Assembly: GCF_001677435.1 (NCBI RefSeq)
Contig: NZ_CP016268.1
Span: forward strand, 3,957,001 to 4,021,000
Source: Woeseia oceani
Lineage (GTDB): Bacteria > Pseudomonadota > Gammaproteobacteria > Steroidobacterales > Woeseiaceae
Direction: 5' to 3'
Length of the DNA stretch: 64,000 nucleotides
Shown here: positions 27,520 through 34,841 of the stretch, piece by piece
How positions within the stretch are numbered: position 1 is the stretch's first letter
Layout of the letters: every line of letters begins with the position of its first letter
Made by a program: the position numbers and the translations under genes
The notes under the pieces: generated by a model
Databases searched by the model: none
Seen by the model: only the letters and a program-made list of their open reading frames with translations
Told to the model about the DNA's origin: nothing

Positions 27520-29358
27520 TTATAGCGTATTAGCGCAGGTATCGCTTTGGCCGAAGGGGCTGGGGTTACCCGGCGGATCCGTGTCTTCGTCGCTAAAGTC
27601 TTCTGCAGAACCCGGCAGACGGAACTTGCTCGATTCAGCAAATTCCGTTCCCTGGACGGACGTTGTTGCAGTCAAGGTAACGTCAACCCAGTATGCAAAC
27701 TCTTGCGGGTAATACACGTCGATGATACCGAAACCACCCGAGTCGGTGGTGAAGGTACCGCCGGTTCCCGACTGCGCTACAACGGAAGCAATGTTACCTG
27801 CTTCAATTCGACCGCTGTTATTGAAGTCTTCACCCGGATCCAGAACACCATTGCGGTTTACGTCTTCATCCGCGCAGGGACCAGCTGCCGAGTAAACAGG
27901 CACCCACCTTGGGTCAACATAGGTGTGGTAACCCTTGTAGTAAAAGTCAGAGAGTATGCCGGATTGCACGGTAACACCCTCGACTCCGTTACCTTGAGAG
28001 TCACTCACCTGAACCACGAATTCCTTGCGGTACTGGGCACTGTTCGGTTCAAAGATTGTGTTACCGGTACCGATGGAGATAAACAATTCACGCTGTGCAA
28101 CGGTGAGCTCTACGTCATCGGTGATGGTCGGATCAGATTGAACGGTTGCAGTAATACGCACACCGTTGTTGGCCGAAGTTGTTGAGCTCGAGGTATAGAA
28201 GGTCGATGCCCGGCCCTGATTGTTCGTCTGCGCCGAACCTACTGACAGTTGTCCGCCAGTAACATCGTCCAGTTCGAAGACCACGGTTGCGCCTGTTACC
28301 AGGTTATTTGCGGCATCACGAACTATCGCTGTGATCGCTGACTGGTCGTTGGGCCCAATGGTGAACGGCGATGCCTGTACCTCGATATTGTTCGGTGCAG
28401 TCGCAATAAACTGAACGGTGGCCTGCGTGCTCGTGCCGGCCGAATTTGTTGCTTCGATTACAGCTCCGCCCGCATTGGTTGACTGGATCGTTACGCTCGC
28501 GTTGCCGGCTGCATCCGTCGTTGCTGTCGGGCTACTCAAAGTGCCACGTGTTGAACTGAAGCCGATCGTCTGGCCTGCCTGTGGAACTCCGCCTACTGAC
28601 CAGTTGAGAGTAACTGTGGTTGGTGTGTTCAAGGCGATCTGCGCGCCTGCTGCGGGCGCAGTCAGCGCGAAACTGTCGTCGGACACGTTGACGTTCCGGA
28701 TCGCCTGCAAACCGAGCGCAGTCGCGGTCAGCACATCAGCGCCTGGTGCAGTTGCTGTCATCTGGAATTGGGCCTGCCCGGAGTTATCCGTAGTCAGTGA
28801 TGCCGCCGACAGGGTATTGCCGTTATCAGACGTTACAGTGATGGTTTCACCCGGGATGCCGTCACCAGCAGCATCGGTCAATACCACTGTGTAAACCGCG
28901 TCGTCACTTTGTGACAAAGCGGCCGGACCGGTCATCTCCAGGCTTGTTCCGACTACGTTGACCGTGACACTGCCCGTTACTCCGCGTGCATCTGCCGTCA
29001 CCGTAATGGGGCGATTGGTTGGATCACCACCATTGTTCAGTGTGGCGGTCGCTATGCCGCTGGCGTCGGTAACAGCGTTGACTATTGTCAGGAAACCGGA
29101 ATCAGCCGACATGACTACGGTCACGTCTTCCATCGCGACGTTGTTTTCATCACGCACGATAACGCTGATGGTCAACGACTGGCTGTTGTCTGACTGCATT
29201 GTCGGGCTGCTGGCCAATACGGTCACAGCAGACACGGGTGTGACCGTCGGGTCAGTCGGGTCCACCGTCGGATCGGTCGCAAAACCACTGCCACTGCCTC
29301 CGCAAGCCACGAGTACCAGCGTCACTGCCAGTGTTGTGAGTCTCTTGATTATGCTCAT
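27520..29358 (-). CDS. lipoprotein with repeated bacterial Ig-like (Big_1) domains
   Basis: The 612-residue protein has a signal peptide with lipobox LVAC (Cys19), a Pro/Thr/Asp linker, and then about four Ig-like repeats (roughly 40-135, 138-225, 225-325, 325-430) with the Big_1 pattern V.A.V.D..GN.V.G..V.F....G.......T...G.A......S. The C-terminal part (about 430-560) has another Ig-like unit interrupted by an acidic EF-hand/dockerin-like stretch, DEDVNRNGVLDPGEDFNNSG, that may bind calcium. Such proteins are surface adhesins or structural proteins. It follows pilQ by 46 bp with AAGGA upstream of its ATG, so it is likely co-transcribed with the pilus genes. Function in piliation is inference only. 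Confidence 0.8.
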   Translation of the reverse strand: MSIIKRLTTLAVTLVLVACGGSGSGFATDPTVDPTDPTVTPVSAVTVLASSPTMQSDNSQSLTISVIVRDENNVAMEDVTVVMSADSGFLTIVNAVTDASGIATATLNNGGDPTNRPITVTADARGVTGSVTVNVVGTSLEMTGPAALSQSDDAVYTVVLTDAAGDGIPGETITVTSDNGNTLSAASLTTDNSGQAQFQMTATAPGADVLTATALGLQAIRNVNVSDDSFALTAPAAGAQIALNTPTTVTLNWSVGGVPQAGQTIGFSSTRGTLSSPTATTDAAGNASVTIQSTNAGGAVIEATNSAGTSTQATVQFIATAPNNIEVQASPFTIGPNDQSAITAIVRDAANNLVTGATVVFELDDVTGGQLSVGSAQTNNQGRASTFYTSSSTTSANNGVRITATVQSDPTITDDVELTVAQRELFISIGTGNTIFEPNSAQYRKEFVVQVSDSQGNGVEGVTVQSGILSDFYYKGYHTYVDPRWVPVYSAAGPCADEDVNRNGVLDPGEDFNNSGRIEAGNIASVVAQSGTGGTFTTDSGGFGIIDVYYPQEFAYWVDVTLTATTSVQGTEFAESSKFRLPGSAEDFSDEDTDPPGNPSPFGQSDTCANTL

Positions 29359-29404
29359 CTTTCCAATTCCTTAAGCTCCAGGCCCAAACGGAGTGCATCC
29401 GTGG

Positions 29405-31600
29405 CTAGTAAATACTCGATCCTTCGGTAAGGATGCGTGGCGTTACGAAAATCAGTAACTCCGCCTTGTTCGATACGTTCTGTGTCGAGCGGAACAGGTA
29501 GCCAAAGCCCGGGATATCACCCAGCAACGGCACCTTGTTGACTGTTTCGCGGCGTTCGGTTTCGTAGATACCGCCCAAAACGACCGTTTGCCCGTCGCGT
29601 ACCAGGACCTGCGTCTCTACCGACCGGGTATCGATACTCGGAACAAAACCGCCGGTGGCGCTGGCAACCAGCTCACCCACGTTATCCTTGCTCACGATCA
29701 GGTCCATGATGATGTTGTCATCCGGCGTGATCTGCGGAGTTACGGTCAGGCTCAGTACGGCCTTCTTGAACTGCGTAGTCGTTGCGCCGGACGATGCGGA
29801 TTCCTGGAACGGCACCTCAACACCCTGCTCGATACGCGCTTCTTTCTGGTTAGCGGTAATGATGCGCGGCGTGGAGATGATTTCACCGCGACCTTCTGCT
29901 TCGAGTGCGGTCAGCTCCAGATCCACAATGTAGTCTGAATCGAGTACCGCCAGCGCAAGACGCCCGGCAGCGTTATCAATGGGGACATTGACCGCGTAAC
30001 GGTTGTTCAAGGCAGGCGCCGCTACCGGGAATGCCTGACCCGAGTTGGCGAGGTTGTCGACGGCGGAATCAACGATAGTGGCACTACCGTCGCCTGAGCC
30101 TGTGACAGAGATGATGCCATCGCTGCTGTTTGAGCGAACGCCGGTAAAGCCCATACGCACACCCAGATCGCGACTGAAGTCATCGTTAACGACGACGATG
30201 CGAGACTCGATCAGTACCTGGCGAATCGGAATATCCAGAGTTCTGACCAGACGGCGAATGTCCTGCAAACGCTCGGCGGTGTCGTAAATCAGCAGTGTGT
30301 TTGTACGCTCGTCGATCGCTACCGTGCCACGTGCGGACAACAGCGTTCGGTCACTGCCGCCCGTACCGATCAACGTCGCGAGATCGGAGGCCTTCGCGTA
30401 GTTGACCTGCAGGAATTCAGAGTACAGCGGTTCCAGCTCGGTAATGGCCTGGCGCGCTTCGAGATCCGCGGTTTCACGAGCAGCAATCTCTTCGGACGGG
30501 GCAACGATGATGACATTGCCATTCTCGCGCATATCAAGACCCTTGGTGGTCATGACGATATCGAGGGCCTGATCCCAGGGTACGTTGCGCAAGCGCAAAG
30601 TTACGTTGCCCTGCACAGTGTCTGAAACCACGATATTGCGACCCGACGTTTCGGCCAGCAGCTGCAGAACAGCCCGGGTTTCGATGTCCTGGAAGTTCAG
30701 AGTCAGGCGTTGGCCTTCGTATTCTTTGTTTTCCGAGAACAAACTCGCACCTTGCTCTTCTTCCGGAGCAGGATTGATCTCGATTGCAAACTCATTGTCT
30801 GACTGATACGCCAGTTGCTCGTACTTGCCACTGGCTGAAATCACGATTCGTGTGTCGTTGTTGGTGCGCAGCGCATCAACCGTGGAAACAGGTGTGGCGA
30901 AATCCAGCACGTCCAGGCGGCGCATCAGCTCGTCCGGCAATGCAGTATCCTTGAATATTGCGACGACTCGGCCACCTTCCTGACGAATGTCGACAGGGGT
31001 AGACGGATCGCTAAGGTTGATCATGACCCGGCCACCGCCGCTGCTGGTCCGACGGAAGTCCACGGCATCAATTCGACGTGCACCGCTGGCGGCATAAGAG
31101 CGAGGCGCGCTGCTGGGAGCGGCTTGCGAGCCTTCGAATCGTGCCGTTACGGCAGCGTCGCCGGAATCAGTACCGAGCGTTACGTAAATCGTGTTGCCAC
31201 TGCGGCGGGTTTCGTAACTCACCATCTGGTCGAGATTAAGAACGACGCGGGTACGACCGCCTGCTTCGGCAGTCAACACGGTATCGAGCGGGCCCATGTT
31301 GACGTTGCGACGGCGCGAAGTCATGCCAAGCGCGGTTTCTGGCAGATCAAGCGCTATTCTGGCCGGATCTTCAATGGTGAAAGCCAGAGGCTCAGGCGCT
31401 GCGTCTCGCATAATCAAACGCAATTCAACACGCTGGCCAGGCAAACTCTGCACCTGAATATCCTGCAGTTGGTTTCCGTCTTCCTGCGCAGTCGCATAGG
31501 CGCCCGTGAGCAGCAGCAACGCAGCCTGAATCGTCACAGTGAATTTCGTCACCGAACGACGGAAGTTATTGCCGTTGGCCGGCTTGTTTTTGAACGTCAT
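29405..31600 (-). CDS. pilQ: type IV pilus secretin PilQ
   Basis: PilQ forms the outer-membrane pore through which type IV pili extend. After a signal peptide ending AYATAQ come two AMIN domains (about 45-120 and 170-270) that bind peptidoglycan, an STN/N0 domain (LTLNFQDIETRAVLQLL), an N1 domain, and the secretin core with ISTPRIITANQKEA, GVEVPFQ and RDGQTVVLGGIYE. The C-terminus ends in LLIFVTPRIL. The ATG at 31600 is preceded by GGGAGTAAAGGGA; an upstream ATG seven codons earlier is also open. It is the last gene of pilMNOPQ. Confidence 0.96.
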   Translation of the reverse strand: MTFKNKPANGNNFRRSVTKFTVTIQAALLLLTGAYATAQEDGNQLQDIQVQSLPGQRVELRLIMRDAAPEPLAFTIEDPARIALDLPETALGMTSRRRNVNMGPLDTVLTAEAGGRTRVVLNLDQMVSYETRRSGNTIYVTLGTDSGDAAVTARFEGSQAAPSSAPRSYAASGARRIDAVDFRRTSSGGGRVMINLSDPSTPVDIRQEGGRVVAIFKDTALPDELMRRLDVLDFATPVSTVDALRTNNDTRIVISASGKYEQLAYQSDNEFAIEINPAPEEEQGASLFSENKEYEGQRLTLNFQDIETRAVLQLLAETSGRNIVVSDTVQGNVTLRLRNVPWDQALDIVMTTKGLDMRENGNVIIVAPSEEIAARETADLEARQAITELEPLYSEFLQVNYAKASDLATLIGTGGSDRTLLSARGTVAIDERTNTLLIYDTAERLQDIRRLVRTLDIPIRQVLIESRIVVVNDDFSRDLGVRMGFTGVRSNSSDGIISVTGSGDGSATIVDSAVDNLANSGQAFPVAAPALNNRYAVNVPIDNAAGRLALAVLDSDYIVDLELTALEAEGRGEIISTPRIITANQKEARIEQGVEVPFQESASSGATTTQFKKAVLSLTVTPQITPDDNIIMDLIVSKDNVGELVASATGGFVPSIDTRSVETQVLVRDGQTVVLGGIYETERRETVNKVPLLGDIPGFGYLFRSTQNVSNKAELLIFVTPRILTEGSSIY

Positions 31601-31628
31601 TCCCTTTACTCCCAGATTCATTCAGGCA

Positions 31629-32150
31629 CTAGTTCGTCAGAACTACAGCTGCTTCCCGCTCGAGGTAGCCGCCGATCCCGTCTGAAATAATCTCTACCAG
31701 TTCGATTTCAGATTCCGTGACGCGGACAATTCGTCCGTCGTTTTGACCGATGTAATTGCCAGGCACCACGCGCTCGATAATTCCGGCCGGTGTTTGCACC
31801 AAGCCGTAATTCGTACCACCGAGCTCCATGGTTCCGACCATGCGCAAGGAATCCAAAGGAAATTCCTCAAGGTACTCGCGACTGCGCTCCCGATCAGGGC
31901 GCGTGTCATTGCCAACGCCGCCCGCCGCCGCTTGCGGCGAATCCGGAACAAATGGCGAACGATGCCCTTCGGCATCCGCAACGTAGGTAAACACTTCGTA
32001 TGGCTTGATTTCCGGCAGTGGTTCTATGCGCCCACCCGGACGTGCTTTGGTGGCATCAATGTATTGATTGAGGTCATCCATATTGCCGCCGCAAGCAGCC
32101 AGCGAGGCCGCGAACAGTGTCAGTGCCGTTATTCTGAAGGAAGCTTTCAT
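31629..32150 (-). CDS. pilP: type IV pilus inner-membrane lipoprotein PilP
   Basis: A signal peptide with lipobox LAAC (Cys20) predicts lipid anchoring. The family segments KPYEVFTYVADAEGHRSPF and DSLRMVGTMELGGTNYGLVQTP are clear, with a beta-sandwich C-terminal HR domain that links to the PilQ N0 domain. Length is 173 residues. The preceding TTG is in frame and closer to a GGAGG, so the start could be two codons earlier. PilP connects PilN/PilO to the secretin. Confidence 0.93.
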   Translation of the reverse strand: MKASFRITALTLFAASLAACGGNMDDLNQYIDATKARPGGRIEPLPEIKPYEVFTYVADAEGHRSPFVPDSPQAAAGGVGNDTRPDRERSREYLEEFPLDSLRMVGTMELGGTNYGLVQTPAGIIERVVPGNYIGQNDGRIVRVTESEIELVEIISDGIGGYLEREAAVVLTN

Positions 32151-32152
32151 TC

Positions 32153-32752
32153 TCAATCCGCCTCCTCTTCCAGATACCGGTATGTCTTGGCCGTTACTTC
32201 CATCGTCAACCTGTCAAAATTGTCTGCGTTGTCAGGGGTAATGATGATGTCGTGCAGAGTCACGATACGTGGCAATGCAGCGACGCCGCTCACGAAGTTG
32301 GCAATCTCGTGGTAGCCGCCTGACAAGCTGATCTTGATCGGCTTCTCAGCGTAAAAGTCTTTCGGTACTTCGGGCTGCGGCTGGAACAGTTTCTCTTGCA
32401 GACCAGCGGCCAGTCCGGTTTGTGAAATATCGACAATCAGGCTGGGAATCTCGGTTTCACCCGGCAACTGGCGCAGCATGGTGCCGAAAGACTGTTCCAT
32501 TTGCGTCAATTGCGCGCGGTAAGCGTCGTAGTTGGCTGCTTTGCGTTGTTTGTTTTCGAAGGTCACACGCAGCGTCTGTTCGTCAGACTGGGCGCGCTGC
32601 AAACGCGGCGCCATGTCCTGATTGATCTTGTAGTACCAGCCGATGCCAACCACCAGTACGAACGCCAGGACTATGACAGCAACGCGGAACGGCAGCGGCC
32701 AACGACCAACATCATTGACGTCAAGACTCTTGAGCTCCTCTACGAGGTTCAT
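32153..32752 (-). CDS. pilO: type IV pilus alignment protein PilO
   Basis: The 199-residue protein has a short cytoplasmic part (with LKSLDVNDVGRWPLPFRV), one membrane helix (about 26-45), a coiled coil, and a periplasmic ferredoxin-like domain with EIPSLIVDISQTGLAAGL and FYAEKPIKISLSGGYHEIANFVSGVAALPRIV. It pairs with PilN in the inner-membrane alignment complex. Its ATG overlaps the pilN stop. Confidence 0.94.
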   Translation of the reverse strand: MNLVEELKSLDVNDVGRWPLPFRVAVIVLAFVLVVGIGWYYKINQDMAPRLQRAQSDEQTLRVTFENKQRKAANYDAYRAQLTQMEQSFGTMLRQLPGETEIPSLIVDISQTGLAAGLQEKLFQPQPEVPKDFYAEKPIKISLSGGYHEIANFVSGVAALPRIVTLHDIIITPDNADNFDRLTMEVTAKTYRYLEEEAD

Positions 32753-33318
32753 CCTGCGTCCTCCATGTCTTCGTCCTTGCGTTCAATCTGCTTCAGCGTC
32801 ACTACGAATTCCGCCTGGCGGCCCGGTCCGGCTTCAGTGGTCTCAACCCGCACAACGCTGGGGTCGGTAAGCCATTCGGAGGCATCAATGCGCCGCATCA
32901 AGGCCGATACGCGGGTCGACGATTGCGCGATGCCGGTAAGCTCCACGTCTTTGCCGCTTTGCTTCATTCCGGTGAGGTAAACGCCTTCCGGTAACTGACG
33001 CGTGATTTCGTCGAACAAATGGACGATTTCCGGGCGACTGCCTTGCAGCCGCTCAATAATTTCCATGCGCGCCAGCAGACGTTCTTTCTGCCGCTCAAGT
33101 CCGTCGATTTCGGTAATGCTTTTTTCCAGTTCGACGATCTCGGCTTCGAGACGCGCGTTGCGCTCGAGCTGATGATCGATCCGCTGACCATAAACAAAGG
33201 CGAGCAGGCCAAAGACCAAAGCACCCACACCGATTGCACAGCCAACGGCAATCAGGAAGTCGCGTTGTCGTCTCTTGCGCTCGGCTTCGCGCCAGGGGAG
33301 GAGGTTAATGCGTGGCAT
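32749..33318 (-). CDS. pilN: type IV pilus alignment protein PilN
   Basis: The 189-residue protein begins with MPRINLLPWREAERKRRQ, the cytoplasmic INLLPWR motif that binds PilM, followed by one membrane helix (about 21-45), a coiled coil and a periplasmic domain (PEGVYLTGMKQSGKDVELTG). It heterodimerises with PilO. It lies one base after pilM and overlaps pilO. Confidence 0.95.
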   Translation of the reverse strand: MPRINLLPWREAERKRRQRDFLIAVGCAIGVGALVFGLLAFVYGQRIDHQLERNARLEAEIVELEKSITEIDGLERQKERLLARMEIIERLQGSRPEIVHLFDEITRQLPEGVYLTGMKQSGKDVELTGIAQSSTRVSALMRRIDASEWLTDPSVVRVETTEAGPGRQAEFVVTLKQIERKDEDMEDAG

Positions 33319-33319
33319 G

Positions 33320-34381
33320 TTAGTCGAAGCTCCTCAGTGCGAGGCCGCAGGCCGTCAACAGTGCAGTCGCATCCTTATGCACACCCTGAGACTTGGCCTT
33401 CGAACTTATTTTCATTTGGCCGAGCGGGTCACCGATCTCCGTCGGAATTCCCACTCTGCTCGATATCACATCGGCAATACCCGGTATGTTGGCGCAACCG
33501 CCGCACACCAGGATCATGTCTGGCTGTTCGCGACCGCCGCCCGAGGCGAGATAGAACTGCAACGATCGGCTGACCTGTTGGGTCATGTCGTCAACGAACG
33601 GTTCCAGTACTTCCGGCTGGTAGTTGCTTGGCAAGCCGCCTTGTTTCTTGGCGCGACCGGCATCTTCCATCGACAAACCGTAGGTGCGCATGATCTCTTC
33701 AGTCAGCTGCTGGCCGCCGAAGGAGAAGTCGCGGGTATAGACGACACGAAGATCGCGCAACACGCTGAACGTAGTACTGCTGGCGCCAATATCCACAATC
33801 GCCACAGATTGGCCGATGCCGTTGTCCGGCATCTGGTGAGCCAGCAGGGCGCAGGCGTTTTCCAGCGCGAAGGCTTCTACGTCGACGATCTGCGCCGTCA
33901 GTCCGGCGGCTTTCACCGCGGCCTGGCGTTGTTCGACGTTCTCGGTACGGGTTGCCACCAGCAACACGTCCATAAGTTCGGGGTCATTTTCGTTCGCGCC
34001 GACGACTTCGAAGTCGAAACTGACTTCTTCCATCGGGAACGGAATGTACTGGTCCGCCTGAATCTCCACCTGGCCTTCGAGATCGCGCTCGGACAGGCTG
34101 GAGGGCATCTGGATGACCTTGGTAATGGCTGCGTCGCCACTGATCGCGATGGCGGCGTCGGTTGCCCGGGCGCCTGCCCGCTTGATGGCGCGGCGTATAG
34201 CCTCACCGACCGCTTTGGCATCGACGATCGCTTTTTCGTTGACCGAACTTGGCGGCGTGGGCTCAGCCGCATAGGACTCGACCCGAAAGCGTTTGCCACT
34301 TTGTGACAGCTCAATCAGCTTCACCGACGAAGTCGTGATGTCCAGGCCCAGCAAAGGTTGGGATTTCTTCCGGAAGAGCAC
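33320..34381 (-). CDS. pilM: type IV pilus assembly ATPase-like protein PilM
   Basis: PilM is an actin-fold (FtsA-like) cytoplasmic protein that binds ATP and the N-terminus of PilN. The 353 residues begin LFRKKSQPLLGLDITTSSVKLIEL, contain VAIVDIGASSTTFSVL and MILVCGGCANIPG. The start is a GTG with AGAAGGA eight bases upstream. It heads pilMNOPQ and is divergent from mrcA, an arrangement conserved in pseudomonads and relatives. Confidence 0.95.
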   Translation of the reverse strand: MLFRKKSQPLLGLDITTSSVKLIELSQSGKRFRVESYAAEPTPPSSVNEKAIVDAKAVGEAIRRAIKRAGARATDAAIAISGDAAITKVIQMPSSLSERDLEGQVEIQADQYIPFPMEEVSFDFEVVGANENDPELMDVLLVATRTENVEQRQAAVKAAGLTAQIVDVEAFALENACALLAHQMPDNGIGQSVAIVDIGASSTTFSVLRDLRVVYTRDFSFGGQQLTEEIMRTYGLSMEDAGRAKKQGGLPSNYQPEVLEPFVDDMTQQVSRSLQFYLASGGGREQPDMILVCGGCANIPGIADVISSRVGIPTEIGDPLGQMKISSKAKSQGVHKDATALLTACGLALRSFD

Positions 34382-34841
34382 CTTATTTTTCCTTCTAAGT
34401 CGGTAAGTTGCGGCCCAAAATTAGGTTGGACCTGAGCAAAACGATTTAACTATATATCAACAAAATGTTAAATAAAACGTGACTTTGTTCACGAACACAA
34501 GATGCGCAATGCTACTGCCCCGGCAACGTTCAATTCCGTGAACTGGTTAGCGCATCAGCATTCCTTTGCTAAGACGGGTTCGACCGCCGCAATCCGATCT
34601 GGCGCAGGTTTTCGCTGGTCAGCCCCCCTTCAAGACGCTTCGTGGCCGTCGTTCAATGCGGTTGTCGCCTGCTGGCGAGCCATTGCAGCTCAGTCTCATT
34701 GCTGGCTATTATTCGCCGCTGGTCGACCCCGGATAGTATTCCTGTCACTCCGACACAGCCTGGAAGCCGTTCGATTATACGGCTGACCGGCTATTCATTC
34801 GCTCTCTTTTTTAACGATTCCGCGCAATTACGGTCGGTTTT
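34382..34841. promoter_or_regulatory. intergenic region between pilM and mrcA
   Basis: The part next to pilM is unusually AT-rich (34441-34480). On the minus strand a TATAGT at 34449-34454 could be a -10 element for pilM; its -35 is poor. Overlapping dyads lie at 34478-34493 (CGTGA/TCACG) and 34486-34497 (TGTTC/GAACA), possible regulator sites. The remainder (34500-34841) has a 94-codon plus-strand ORF with no family resemblance or ribosome site and must contain the mrcA promoter, which I could not place. Confidence 0.4.

Noticed and set aside
34502-34786. 94-codon plus-strand ORF between pilM and mrcA
   Set aside because: No ribosome site, no recognisable domain and it lies within a promoter region; probably chance.
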